The translations under genes were made by a program, and so were the position numbers. Under the pieces are notes generated by a model, which was not told where the DNA came from, did no database searches, and saw nothing but the letters and a program-made list of their open reading frames with translations. Positions 35,417 to 44,152 of a stretch of DNA of 64,000 nucleotides are shown here, piece after piece (the first letter of the stretch is position 1; each line of letters starts with the position of its first letter). The stretch lies in the NCBI GenBank assembly GCA_036267255.1, contig DATAWK010000047.1:62001-126000 (forward strand), given 5' to 3'. The DNA comes from DATAWK01 sp036267255 (GTDB taxonomy: Bacteria > Acidobacteriota > Terriglobia > Terriglobales > Acidobacteriaceae).

Positions 35417-37540
35417 ATGCCCTTTTCTTTGCGCCAAAGCTGCTTCTCGATTGCGTTTCTCTGCGCATTGCTTCCATCTGCGGTTTCCTATGGATTCGCC
35501 ACGCCGCCGGTAAGCCGCACAGCAGCCGGTAGAGACCAGATCGCAGGCAATGCCCGCATTCTGCATGTACTGAATCGACTGACCTTCGGGGTACAACCGC
35601 AGGATTTTGCTGCGGTGAAAGCGATGGGTGTCGAGGCCTGGATCAATCAACAACTGTATCCCGGAAAAATCGATGACGCCGCTGTGCAGGAGATGTTGAA
35701 GAAGTATCCTGCCACGCAGATGAAGGTGAAAGATCTGCTGCGCCAGCTTCCGCCTCCACCCGTAATTCGCGCTGTGGCCAACGGGCGCATCTCGATTCCA
35801 GACAACCACAATCCTGTTGTGCGTGCCATCTATCTAACGCAGCTTGCATCGTACCAACAGTTCAAGGAGGCAAGAAAAGCGAAGTTACAGGCGCAGAACA
35901 ATGTTTCTCAGAATGCTCCAGCGACTGCACCAGCCGGCGAGGCACCGCCCCCGGCCTCCGGCATGAATCCCTTGGCACAACAGAATGGCCAGCGAGTGAA
36001 TGCTGCCGATCCCGGAATCGCCGAAAAAGAGCAGCAGATACTGGCCGATCTGCAGGCAACAGGAATCGTGAATCTACCGCCGCAGCAACGTATGGCGAAG
36101 ATCCTGGCTATGCAGCCGCTGGAAAGAATCAGCTTCTACGGGGATCTGACGCGAGAAGAAAAAGCGGCGCTGACCGACGGCGTGACGCCGCAACAGGCGC
36201 AGACGATCTATGGAATGATGGCGCCGGCGCGCACCGTGGCTGCGGAATTGATGCAGGCCAAAATGCTGCGCGCGCTCTATAGCCGACGGCAGTTGCTGGA
36301 GGTGATGACGGATTTCTGGATGAACCACTTCAATGTGGACATCCACAAGAACGCGTTCGAGCCGTATTACCTGATCGGCTACGAACGGGACGTGATTCGC
36401 CCGCATGCACTGGGAAAATTTGAGGATCTGCTGGTTGCCACCGCGCAAAGTCCTGCCATGCTGGATTATCTCGACAACGCGACCAGTGTCGGTCCGCACT
36501 CCTTTGCTGCCTCTCGCGCCGCCATGCGAGGAGGCAAAAATGCGGATCGCGGTATCAACGAAAACTATGGACGCGAACTGATGGAGCTGCAGACGCTCGG
36601 CGTGAACGGCGGCTATACCCAGCGCGATGTAATTGAGGTTGCCAAGGTCTTTACCGGTTGGACCATCGACCATCCACTGCAGGGTGGAGGATTCATCTTC
36701 GATCCGCGCCGTCATGAACCCGGCACAAAATATGTTCTGGGCCACACCATCCACCAGCATGGAGAAGGCGAAGGGCTGGAGGTATTGCATATTCTGGCCA
36801 CCAGTCCGGCCACGGCGCAACACATCTCCAACGAGTTGGCCATGCGTTTTGTCAGTGACCATCCGCCGCAATCTTTGGTGGACCGCATGGCGCGCACATT
36901 TTTGGCAACCCAGGGGGACATTCGCCAGGTATTGCGGACCATGTTTTTCTCGCCGGAGTTCTGGGCCGCCGGCGCCGGAAATGCAAAATTCAAAACTCCG
37001 TTGGAATTCGTGGCCTCTGCGACACGCGCCAGCGGTGCCGACGTAAATCGCCCCGGCGTGCTGGTGGCCGCAATTGGCAGACTCGGCATGCCGCTCTATG
37101 GATGTCAGCCGCCAACGGGCTACTCCATGAATCAGGATGCCTGGATCAGCTCCGGCGCCCTGGTGGAACGGATGAACTTTGCCGTTGCCTTTTCTCACAA
37201 TCGTTTGCCCGGCATTGTGAATCATTGGGATGCGCAACTGGGCCCGAATGCAGCCTCCATGCAGCCATCGCAAAAAATTACGGCGTTCGATCAAATCTTC
37301 TTCCACGGACATCTCTCGCTCCGAACGCAACAAGCTGTGCTGGCCGATGTGCAGAATGCGCCCGCGCAATCGCAAGGCAGGCAGTTTGTTTTACGCGGCG
37401 TTGCCAGCCAGAACTATGTTGCTCCCATAGCCGTGGATGAATCGGAACAGCAGCCGTTTCAGCAACAACCATTTTTCGACAGACAAGCCGCGCTGGCGGC
37501 AGGCTTGCTGATCGGTTCTCCGGATTTTCAGTATCGCTAG
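35417..37540 (+). CDS. Secreted DUF1800-domain protein
   Basis: Protein of 707 residues from the ATG at 35417, which has GGAG nine bases upstream and a clear signal peptide (MPFSLRQSCFSIAFLCALLP...). An upstream in-frame start would place 20 extra residues before that signal. The DUF1800 family core is recognisable: HVLNRLTFGVQPQDFAAVKAMG, WMNHFNVDIHKNAFE, NENYGRELMELQTLGVNGGYTQRDV, and FSPEFWA near the end. A low-complexity Ala/Pro/Gln insert lies at about 165-210. The function of DUF1800 is unknown; it is nearly always paired with a DUF1501 protein, as here (165 bp downstream). The pair is probably exported and acts in the envelope. Confidence 0.9.
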   Translation: MPFSLRQSCFSIAFLCALLPSAVSYGFATPPVSRTAAGRDQIAGNARILHVLNRLTFGVQPQDFAAVKAMGVEAWINQQLYPGKIDDAAVQEMLKKYPATQMKVKDLLRQLPPPPVIRAVANGRISIPDNHNPVVRAIYLTQLASYQQFKEARKAKLQAQNNVSQNAPATAPAGEAPPPASGMNPLAQQNGQRVNAADPGIAEKEQQILADLQATGIVNLPPQQRMAKILAMQPLERISFYGDLTREEKAALTDGVTPQQAQTIYGMMAPARTVAAELMQAKMLRALYSRRQLLEVMTDFWMNHFNVDIHKNAFEPYYLIGYERDVIRPHALGKFEDLLVATAQSPAMLDYLDNATSVGPHSFAASRAAMRGGKNADRGINENYGRELMELQTLGVNGGYTQRDVIEVAKVFTGWTIDHPLQGGGFIFDPRRHEPGTKYVLGHTIHQHGEGEGLEVLHILATSPATAQHISNELAMRFVSDHPPQSLVDRMARTFLATQGDIRQVLRTMFFSPEFWAAGAGNAKFKTPLEFVASATRASGADVNRPGVLVAAIGRLGMPLYGCQPPTGYSMNQDAWISSGALVERMNFAVAFSHNRLPGIVNHWDAQLGPNAASMQPSQKITAFDQIFFHGHLSLRTQQAVLADVQNAPAQSQGRQFVLRGVASQNYVAPIAVDESEQQPFQQQPFFDRQAALAAGLLIGSPDFQYR

Positions 37541-37596
37541 CGCCGGCCGCTGGTTTTTGCAGCAACTTTCTTTTTTTTCGGGGGTCTGTTCTATAG

Positions 37597-37660
37597 AGAC
37601 CGGTTCTCCTGACGCTGTGTATCGGGTCTCCGCAATCGATAGCATCAGGAGAGCCGGTCT
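37597..37660 (+). promoter_or_regulatory. Long hairpin (20-bp arms) between the DUF1800 and DUF1501 genes
   Basis: Arms 37597-37616 and 37641-37660 pair over 20 positions with one G-U and one C-A mismatch around a 24-nt loop. GAGACC (37596-37601) can instead pair with GGTCTC (37625-37630) in the loop, so two structures compete. No T-run follows, so it is not a simple terminator. It lies 45 bp upstream of the DUF1501 start. Confidence 0.6.
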
Positions 37661-37705
37661 GGCCGAGCACGCTCGCGGCAAATTTCCGTGGAGGGCATCC
37701 ATTTC

Positions 37706-38956
37706 ATGACGATTTCTCGGCGAGCTTTTCTCAAAAACGGAGCTTTGGCTGTTGTCGGTACTTCGGCCATTCCTTCTTTTCTAACGCGCAGCGTTCTGGC
37801 CCAGACGGCAAATTTGCGCGCCGGTGGCCGCAGGCTCGTCGTCATCTTTCAGCGCGGCGCTGCGGACGGCCTGAACATCGTGATCCCACACGGCGAACCC
37901 GGCTATTACCAGATGCGCCCAACCATTGCGATTCCGCGCGAGCAGGTGATTGACCTCGACGGCTTCTTCGGCCTGCATCCGGCGCTGGCTCCCTTGCAGC
38001 CCTTGTGGAAGCAGGGACATCTCGCACTGGTGCATGCCGCCGGCTCACCCGACACCACGCGCTCGCACTTCGATGCGCAGGACTACATGGAATCCGGCAC
38101 TCCGGGTCTCAAGAGCACGCCCGACGGCTGGTTGAATCGCGCTCTGCAGGCCGAAGATGAGCAACGCCGCACGCGCGATACATCGCCTTTCCGCGCCGTT
38201 GCCGTCACGAATGCCGTCCCGCGCACGCTGAAAGGTTTGGTGCCTGCGGTCGCGTTGCGCAATCTGGGAGATTTCCGCGCGCTCGATACCTACGACAAGC
38301 TTGCCAACGATCCATTTCAGGCGATGTACGACGACAGCTCCAATGTCACGATGCGCAACGCCGGCAAGGAGGCCTTCCACGCCATGCAGATGTTGCGCAG
38401 CGCCAACGCGGCTGGCTATACGCCCGCACCGGGAGCGAACTATCCCGGCAGCTCTCTGGGACAAAGTTTGAAACAGATCGCGCAGTTGATGAAGTCAAAT
38501 TTTGGTGTCGAGGCGGCCTTTGCTGATGTTGGCGGCTGGGATCATCACCACAATGAAGGCGGCGTGAACGGGCAGCTTGGCAATAGCCTGCGCAATTACG
38601 CTGCGGCGATCTCCGCTTTCTGGACAGACCTCGGCGACGATGCAGGCAACACCGTGCTGGTAACCATGTCGGAGTTTGGCCGCACCGCGCGGCAGAATGG
38701 CACCGGCGGCACCGATCATGGCCACGCCAATGTCATGTTCGTGCTGGGCGGTCCGGTGCGCGGCGGCCACGTCTACGGCAAGTGGCCCGGGCTGGCGCAG
38801 GAGCAGTTGTATCAGGGCCGCGATCTCGCGCTGACCACGGACTTCCGTCAGGTGCTGAGCGAAGCTGCCTACAAGACGGTCGGCGCACGCGATCTGCATC
38901 GCGTCTTTCCCGGTTCCACGCTGCAATCGCGCCAGTTTCTCAACCTGATTGCATAA
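37706..38956 (+). CDS. Tat-exported DUF1501-domain protein (sulfatase-like fold)
   Basis: Protein of 416 residues. The N-terminus is a twin-arginine signal, SRRAFLKNGALAVVG, so it should be exported folded. DUF1501 landmarks are RRLVVIFQRGAADGLN, HAAGSPDTTRSHFDAQDYME, GGWDHHHNEGG and the C-terminal SEFGRTARQNGTGGTDHGHANVMFVLG, whose Asp/His residues resemble metal ligands of the alkaline-phosphatase/sulfatase superfamily. Catalytic activity is unproven. I chose the ATG at 37706, with GGAGGG upstream; a GTG six codons earlier overlaps that site. It follows the DUF1800 gene, its usual partner, across a hairpin-containing gap. Confidence 0.9.
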   Translation: MTISRRAFLKNGALAVVGTSAIPSFLTRSVLAQTANLRAGGRRLVVIFQRGAADGLNIVIPHGEPGYYQMRPTIAIPREQVIDLDGFFGLHPALAPLQPLWKQGHLALVHAAGSPDTTRSHFDAQDYMESGTPGLKSTPDGWLNRALQAEDEQRRTRDTSPFRAVAVTNAVPRTLKGLVPAVALRNLGDFRALDTYDKLANDPFQAMYDDSSNVTMRNAGKEAFHAMQMLRSANAAGYTPAPGANYPGSSLGQSLKQIAQLMKSNFGVEAAFADVGGWDHHHNEGGVNGQLGNSLRNYAAAISAFWTDLGDDAGNTVLVTMSEFGRTARQNGTGGTDHGHANVMFVLGGPVRGGHVYGKWPGLAQEQLYQGRDLALTTDFRQVLSEAAYKTVGARDLHRVFPGSTLQSRQFLNLIA

Positions 38957-38971
38957 GCAGCATGCGCGGAG

Positions 38972-39949
38972 TTAGCGCAGCACCTGCTGGAGAAAGTCGC
39001 CGATAGCCTGCGATGTCTCTGGACCTCCGGCAACGCCCAATCGAGCAAGCTGTTTGGGTTGTACCGCTTGTTGATACAGCGCCGACGCCGCCTGCGCAGC
39101 CGAACCATCATCGTCCAGCAGAAATAACTTCGGCGTATGCAGGTTCTGCAACGCGCTTAGGATGTCGAAGCGATCGTGAAACAGTAACCGCACCGGCAAA
39201 AAGTTCACGCGCGGCTCCGCCTCCAGCTCCGGCAGCAGCGAAGGCAACGCGTCGCGCAACACCACACCGGCAATGGCCCCGAATTCCCCCGGCGCCTGCT
39301 GCGCAATGTGCACCGCAACCGCCGCGCCGATTCCATCGCCATAGACAACAATGCCATGCGCATCCGCATGGCGCGTTCCTGTCAAATAACTCGCCGCCGC
39401 CATTCCATCCGCATAGCTGCTCTGTTCCGAGGGATGCATCGCCATGCTGTGGCCGAAACCGCGATAATCGAAGGCGAAAACGCCCACGCCCAGGGCATGC
39501 AGACTCTCCAGCAAGGGCAGATTTTCTGTCAGCGACGTGTTGCCGCTGTGACAAACCAGCACCACGGCATGGGCATATTGCGCTCCCGCATCCGCCGGAA
39601 TCCACCATCCATCCAGTTGTGCCTTGCCCGTCTCCGTGTAATCGAAATGGATGTCTTCGATCGTCATCCCCGCGTTCGTGGGCAGAGCGGCATTCTGTAG
39701 TGGTTTTGGCGGCTGAAACGCCAATTGCCACTGGCCAAAATAAAAAAATGTGCAGATGGCAAGGTACGCGCAGATCGCGGCCCCCCCCACCGTTATCAGA
39801 ATGGCTTTCAACAGCCAGCGGCCCGGGACAACGTCCGTCGGATCTCCAATGGTAAAGCTCTGTTTGCGGCTGTTTCCTTTGCTATGTCTGGCTTGCTGGC
39901 TTGGGTTGGCTCGGCTTGTTTTACGATCTTTCGGGCTTTTTCTGGTCAC
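38972..39949 (-). CDS. Membrane-anchored alpha/beta-hydrolase-fold protein, probably catalytically inactive
   Basis: Protein of 325 residues with a basic N-terminus, one membrane helix (about 46-70) and an alpha/beta-hydrolase domain facing the periplasm. The fold is plain: VVLVCHSGNTSLTENLPLL, GVFAFDYRGFGHSM, then the position of the nucleophile elbow. There the usual GxSxG reads GDGIG (204-208), with Gly206 in place of Ser. The acid and histidine regions (LFLLDDDGSAAQ, GVAGGPETS) also lack the usual residues. It therefore looks like a degenerate relative of the YqkD/BEM46 group. The start is GTG without a Shine-Dalgarno, so the N-terminus is uncertain. It is convergent with the DUF1501 gene, 15 bp apart. 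Confidence 0.8.
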   Translation of the reverse strand: MTRKSPKDRKTSRANPSQQARHSKGNSRKQSFTIGDPTDVVPGRWLLKAILITVGGAAICAYLAICTFFYFGQWQLAFQPPKPLQNAALPTNAGMTIEDIHFDYTETGKAQLDGWWIPADAGAQYAHAVVLVCHSGNTSLTENLPLLESLHALGVGVFAFDYRGFGHSMAMHPSEQSSYADGMAAASYLTGTRHADAHGIVVYGDGIGAAVAVHIAQQAPGEFGAIAGVVLRDALPSLLPELEAEPRVNFLPVRLLFHDRFDILSALQNLHTPKLFLLDDDGSAAQAASALYQQAVQPKQLARLGVAGGPETSQAIGDFLQQVLR

Positions 39950-40061
39950 GATTCTGAATCTAGCATGCTGTGCGCGTTGCTTAAGAGGTTACCGGGTGTC
40001 CCCATTTAACTTTCAATTCGCGCAATTGGGAGCCAAATGTTTTCCATTCAAAGGATTACCC

Positions 40062-40092
40062 GCAATTGGTGCAGGGAATTGCAACCTATAAT
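40062..40092 (+). promoter_or_regulatory. korAB promoter region with inverted repeat
   Basis: A perfect TATAAT (40087-40092) is preceded by a TTGGTG-like -35 at short spacing and by an inverted repeat GCAATT-N9-AATTGC (40062-40082). CGCAATTGG also occurs at 40021-40029, exactly 40 bp before its copy at 40061-40069. This suggests a regulator site. The promoter lies downstream of an in-frame upstream ATG, which fixes the korA start at 40154. Confidence 0.6.
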
Positions 40093-40153
40093 TGAAAGAG
40101 CGGAAAGTCCTTTCATTTTCCCCATCACGTGTAGAGAAAGGGAACCTTGCGGA

Positions 40154-42022
40154 ATGGCGACCGATAATGTCGCCGTGGGTGCGCAGTCTGGCACTCCGGC
40201 AAGTGGTGTAGACACCCAGCAAGTCCTGATCCCCAAGCGGATCGTCAATGATTTCAGCATCCAGATAGGCACCGTCAACGGATCGGGATCTCAATCCGCC
40301 AACAATGTTCTGCTGCGCAGCATCTTCCGCATGGGCATTCCTGTCAGCGGCAAGAATCTGTTTCCGTCGAACATTGCGGGCCTGCCCACCTGGTATACCA
40401 TCCGCGCCAGCAAGCACGGCTATGTCGCGCGCAAAAAAGAAATCGACATCCTGGTCGCGATGAATCCGGAAACCGCGCGCGAAGACATTCTTTCCTTGCC
40501 CGCCGGTGCCGTCGCAATTTACGACGAGTCGCTGAATCTGAAACAGTATCGCGACGATGTGATCTGTTACCCCATCCCGTTCGACAAGCTCACCGCTGCC
40601 GTCTGCCCGGAGGCGCGTCTGCGCAAGCTGGTCAAGAACATGATCTACGTCGGCGTGGTGGCGCAATTGATTTCTCTCGACATGGACGCCGTGGAGAAGG
40701 CCCTGCGCAAGCAATTCGCCAAAAAGCAGAAGGCCGCGGATCTGAACTGGGGCGCCATCCAGGCGGGGTACGACTACGCCACGCAATCCCTCACCAAGCA
40801 CGATCCGTTCGTGCTGGAACGCATGCACGCGACCGAGGGCAAGATCATCATTGACGGCAATGCCGCCGCCGCGCTGGGCGCAATGTTCGCCGGCGTCACG
40901 GTCGTCACCTGGTATCCCATCACGCCATCGTCGTCGGTGGTGGAACAGCTCATCGACTACATGAAGAAGTACCGCATCGGGCCCGACGGCAAAGCGACCT
41001 TCGCCATCGTCCAGGCGGAAGACGAACTGGCCGCCATCGGCATGGTCTTCGGCGCTGGCTGGGCAGGCGCGCGCTCCATGACGGCAACCTCCGGCCCGGG
41101 CATTTCGCTCATGGCGGAGTTCACCGGCCTCGGCTATTTCGCGGAAATCCCCGGCGTCATCTTCGATATCCAGCGCGTCGGCCCATCCACCGGAATGCCC
41201 ACGCGCACGGCGCAGGGCGATCTGTTGAGCGTCGCCTATCTCTCGCATGGCGATACCCGGCAGGTGTTTCTGCTGCCCGGCAGCGTGCAGGAATGCTATG
41301 AGTTTGCCACGCAGGCCTTCGACCTTACCGAGCGGCTGCAAACGCCGATCTTTGTCTTGAGCGATCTGGATCTCGGCATGAACAACTGGATGTCCGAACC
41401 CTTCGCCTATCCGGAAAAGCCGCTCGATCGCGGCAAGGTTCTCGGCGCGCAGCAGTTGAAAGAACAGGGCGGCTTCGCTCGCTACAAAGATGTTGATGGC
41501 GATGCGATTCCGTATCGCACCCTGCCGGGAACCGATCATCCGCTGGCGGCATACTTTACGCGCGGCAGCGGGCACAATGACAAGGCCCAGTACAGCGAGC
41601 GTCCAGACGATTATCAAAATTTGATGGAGCGGCTGGCGCGCAAGTTTGAAACCGCGCGCACCCTGGTTCCAGCGCCGGTTGTGGTGCAGACCGGCAAATC
41701 GAAGATCGGCATTCTCGCCTACGGCACTTCGGATTTTGCCGTCGCAGAATCGCGCGATCAATTGCTGAAAGAGTACGGCGTCGAAACAGACTACATTCGT
41801 GTGCGCGCATTTCCGTTCACGCGCGCCGTGCATGACTTTATCGCCGGCCATGAGCGTGTCTATGTCGTCGAACAGAACCGCGACGCGCAGATGGTGCAGT
41901 TGTTGAAACTCGACCTGCCTCCAGTCGAGACGGTCAAGCTGCGCAGCATTCGCCACTTCAACGGCCTGCCGATCGACGCGCGATCGGTTACCGATGAGTT
42001 TGTTCTGCAGGAAGGAATCTGA
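40154..42022 (+). CDS. korA: 2-oxoacid:ferredoxin oxidoreductase, fused gamma-alpha subunit (KorA type)
   Basis: Subunit of 622 residues. The N-terminal gamma domain (about 25-185; FSIQIGTVNGSGSQSANNVLLRSIFRMGIPVSGKNLFPSNI) is fused to the alpha pyrimidine-binding domain (about 215-600; WYPITPSSSVVEQLIDYM, EDELAAIGMVFGAGWAGARSMTATSGPGISLM). This is the layout of 2-oxoglutarate or similar ferredoxin oxidoreductases. With the beta subunit 2 bp downstream it oxidatively decarboxylates a 2-oxoacid to acyl-CoA, reducing ferredoxin, or runs in reverse. An upstream ATG at 40037 is rejected because the likely promoter lies after it. The substrate (2-oxoglutarate, pyruvate or branched-chain) is not proven. 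Confidence 0.9.
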   Translation: MATDNVAVGAQSGTPASGVDTQQVLIPKRIVNDFSIQIGTVNGSGSQSANNVLLRSIFRMGIPVSGKNLFPSNIAGLPTWYTIRASKHGYVARKKEIDILVAMNPETAREDILSLPAGAVAIYDESLNLKQYRDDVICYPIPFDKLTAAVCPEARLRKLVKNMIYVGVVAQLISLDMDAVEKALRKQFAKKQKAADLNWGAIQAGYDYATQSLTKHDPFVLERMHATEGKIIIDGNAAAALGAMFAGVTVVTWYPITPSSSVVEQLIDYMKKYRIGPDGKATFAIVQAEDELAAIGMVFGAGWAGARSMTATSGPGISLMAEFTGLGYFAEIPGVIFDIQRVGPSTGMPTRTAQGDLLSVAYLSHGDTRQVFLLPGSVQECYEFATQAFDLTERLQTPIFVLSDLDLGMNNWMSEPFAYPEKPLDRGKVLGAQQLKEQGGFARYKDVDGDAIPYRTLPGTDHPLAAYFTRGSGHNDKAQYSERPDDYQNLMERLARKFETARTLVPAPVVVQTGKSKIGILAYGTSDFAVAESRDQLLKEYGVETDYIRVRAFPFTRAVHDFIAGHERVYVVEQNRDAQMVQLLKLDLPPVETVKLRSIRHFNGLPIDARSVTDEFVLQEGI

Positions 42023-42024
42023 CC

Positions 42025-43083
42025 ATGGCTACTCCGACAATCTCCACGCCAGCGCCGCCACCGGCTCCGAAGACCAATCGCATTGGCCTGCAGGTGCTCG
42101 ACTATCGCGGCGGCAAAACGACGCTCTGCGCCGGATGCGGCCACAATGCAATCTCGGAACGCATCATCGACGCGATGTACGAAATGGGTGTGCAGCCGGA
42201 GCGTGTGATGAAGCTCTCCGGTATCGGCTGTTCGTCCAAAAGCCCGGCCTATTTCATGAGCCGCGCGCACAGCTTCAACAGCGTGCACGGTCGCATGCCG
42301 TCGGTCGCCACCGGCGCATTGCTGGCGAACCGCACCATGCAGGGCATCGGCGTCAGCGGCGATGGCGATACGGCATCGATTGGGTTTGGCCAGTTCGCTC
42401 ACCTGATGCGCCGCAATCTGCCCTTGATCTACATCATCGAAAACAACGGTGTGTATGGATTGACCAAGGGCCAGTTCTCCGCGACCGCCGATGTCGGCTC
42501 CAAGTTGAAAACCGGCGTCATCAACGATCTCCCTCCCATCGACACCTGCATCATGGCGATGGAGCTGGGCGCCACCTTCATCGCCCGCTCGTTCTCCGGC
42601 GACAAGAAGCAGTTGCTGGCCATGCTGAAGGCCGCGCTTGCGCACAAGGGAACCGTGGTGCTGGACGTGATCTCGCCCTGCGTCACCTTCAACGATCATG
42701 AAGGTTCCACCAAGAGCTACAAATACATGCAGGCGCACGAGGAAGCCATTTCAGAAGCTGGATTCGTTCCGCACTTCGAGGATATTTCCGTCGATTACGA
42801 TCCCGGCACCACCTATGACGTCGAAATGCACGACGGCAGCCATCTGCGGCTGCGCAAACTGCATGAAGACTACAACCCGACCGACCGCATTGCCGGCGTC
42901 AAGGCATTGATGGAAGCCAACGCACGCGGCGAAGTGCTGACCGGCGTCTTTTATCTGGAGACGAAGAAGCCCAGCTTCACCGACCTGCTCAACCTGGTTC
43001 CGGAGCCTTTGGCGACGCTGCCGGAAGAACAGACACGCCCTTCGAAGAAGGTGCTCGAAGAAGTGATGGAAGCCCTGCGCTAG
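42025..43083 (+). CDS. korB: 2-oxoacid:ferredoxin oxidoreductase, beta subunit (KorB type)
   Basis: Thiamine-diphosphate and iron-sulfur subunit of 352 residues. Cysteines expected to bind one [4Fe-4S] cluster occur in TLCAGCGHNAI (two), GIGCSSK and, later, SPCVTF. The cofactor motif is GDGDTASIG...ENNGVYGLTKGQ. AGGA lies eight bases before the ATG, and the gene is 2 bp after korA, so both are translated from one message. Together they form a two-subunit enzyme. No dedicated ferredoxin (KorD-type) gene is adjacent. A stable hairpin follows the stop codon. Confidence 0.92.
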   Translation: MATPTISTPAPPPAPKTNRIGLQVLDYRGGKTTLCAGCGHNAISERIIDAMYEMGVQPERVMKLSGIGCSSKSPAYFMSRAHSFNSVHGRMPSVATGALLANRTMQGIGVSGDGDTASIGFGQFAHLMRRNLPLIYIIENNGVYGLTKGQFSATADVGSKLKTGVINDLPPIDTCIMAMELGATFIARSFSGDKKQLLAMLKAALAHKGTVVLDVISPCVTFNDHEGSTKSYKYMQAHEEAISEAGFVPHFEDISVDYDPGTTYDVEMHDGSHLRLRKLHEDYNPTDRIAGVKALMEANARGEVLTGVFYLETKKPSFTDLLNLVPEPLATLPEEQTRPSKKVLEEVMEALR

Positions 43084-43109
43084 CCGTTGCCGCTCGTATG
43101 TTCCACCTG

Positions 43110-43134
43110 CAGGGGCGCTTCCACAGCGCCCCTG
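43110..43134. terminator. Terminator-like hairpin between korB and the DoxX gene
   Basis: A 9-bp perfect stem (CAGGGGCGC / GCGCCCCTG) with a 7-nt loop sits in the 66-bp convergent gap. There is no strong T-tract on either side, so efficiency is uncertain. Confidence 0.6.
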
Positions 43135-43149
43135 TTGCATGGGGAAAAG

Positions 43150-43596
43150 CTACTTCTTGTCTGGCAGCAACCGGTCCAGGGAAATCGCTCCCGATCCCTT
43201 CATCAGGACCACAAAGCACAGCGTCAGCGCCAGCAGATGATATTCAAATCCTTCACCCTTCTGCATGCCATACCAGTTCATAAAAAAGCCAACATGGATG
43301 TTGATCATGAAGATGGCGACCAGCATGTCGATGGCGATGCCGATCGCCGCAATGCGGCTCAGCAGCCCCACGATCAGGCCAATGCCTCCCAGGAACTCCG
43401 CCATGATGGCCAGCACCGCCAGCGGTGCCGGGATTCCCATTCCATGCGTAAAGAATTGCATCGTTCCAGCGTATCCAAAGCCGCCGAACCAGCCCAGCAG
43501 CTTCTGCGCTCCATGCGCGAAAAACACAATGCCTAGAACCAGCCGGACGACAGTGTAGGTGGAATCATTGCTAGTTTCGACAATCTTGCGCCACAT
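43150..43596 (-). CDS. DoxX-family membrane protein
   Basis: Four-helix membrane protein of 148 residues. The DoxX signature is clear: TVVRLVLGIVFFAHGAQKLLGWFGGFG at the start, then MGIPAPLAVLAIMAEFLGGIGLIVGLLSR and a final helix pair. The start is ATG at 43596, with GGGAGG six bases upstream; twelve codons of upstream open frame are disregarded. DoxX proteins are poorly defined: some are linked to thiosulfate:quinone oxidoreductase, others to redox-stress complexes. Nothing next to it identifies a partner. It is convergent with korB. Confidence 0.88.
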   Translation of the reverse strand: MWRKIVETSNDSTYTVVRLVLGIVFFAHGAQKLLGWFGGFGYAGTMQFFTHGMGIPAPLAVLAIMAEFLGGIGLIVGLLSRIAAIGIAIDMLVAIFMINIHVGFFMNWYGMQKGEGFEYHLLALTLCFVVLMKGSGAISLDRLLPDKK

Positions 43597-43718
43597 AATG
43601 CGCCTCCCATGTGTGATAAAAGATAAGGCCACCGCAGAGTGGCCTCATTTATAGCAGACTATGGGACGTGTCGGAAAGATGAAGTTGGAGCCGCGATCGA
43701 AGCTGCGGGCAACGCCGT

Positions 43719-43967
43719 CTATTTGTGTTGACCGCTATGCTCCGGGTTGGAGCCGGGTTCCGGATAATCGCTGTCATTGTCGCGGAGCATGTCATCGCCC
43801 ATGTCGGTGTTGCTGCGATGGCCGATCTGGCCGCGAAGATAGTTGTGCGGTTCTGGCTCATCCCCGCGCTTGTGCGGGGAGTCGTCTTCAAATGCGCCTT
43901 TGTGTTCGTCGCTGTCGGGATGGTCCGGGTGGCCAGGATGGTTCGGATGAGTCGATTGGTTCGTCAT
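43719..43967 (-). CDS. Small hydrophilic His/Pro/Asp-rich protein, function unknown
   Basis: Predicted protein of 82 residues from the ATG at 43967, very rich in His, Pro, Asp and Asn (PNHPGHPDHPDSDEHKG...). It has no hydrophobic segment or signal, so it is probably disordered and cytoplasmic. AGAGA six to seven bases upstream could be the ribosome site. An in-frame extension to 44105 is Arg/Cys-rich, unlike the rest, and is discarded. Clusters of His and Asp might bind metals, which is speculation. The biased composition means this could be non-coding, but the sharp change at the chosen start favours a real gene. Confidence 0.55.
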   Translation of the reverse strand: MTNQSTHPNHPGHPDHPDSDEHKGAFEDDSPHKRGDEPEPHNYLRGQIGHRSNTDMGDDMLRDNDSDYPEPGSNPEHSGQHK

Positions 43968-44152
43968 AAGGTGTCTCTTAGCAAGAGATGCGAATCCTGT
44001 CCGTTTATGTTGCTTGCACGTTTGTTCTCTGCTCTCTCGAACCCGTCTCGCTACAATATCCGCACGTCGATAGCCGATAACAGCAACTCTACAACAGGCT
44101 ACCATTGTTCTTTTACCGGATAAGATAAAGAAAGTTCAGGAGTGAATGCGTG

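Noticed and set aside
40037..40153. Upstream start for korA adding 39 residues
   Set aside because: It precedes the likely TATAAT at 40087-40092 and the added residues do not resemble the family.
40013..41956. A 647-codon open frame opposite korA
   Set aside because: Antisense to a clear KorA homologue, with arginine- and histidine-rich low-complexity translation.
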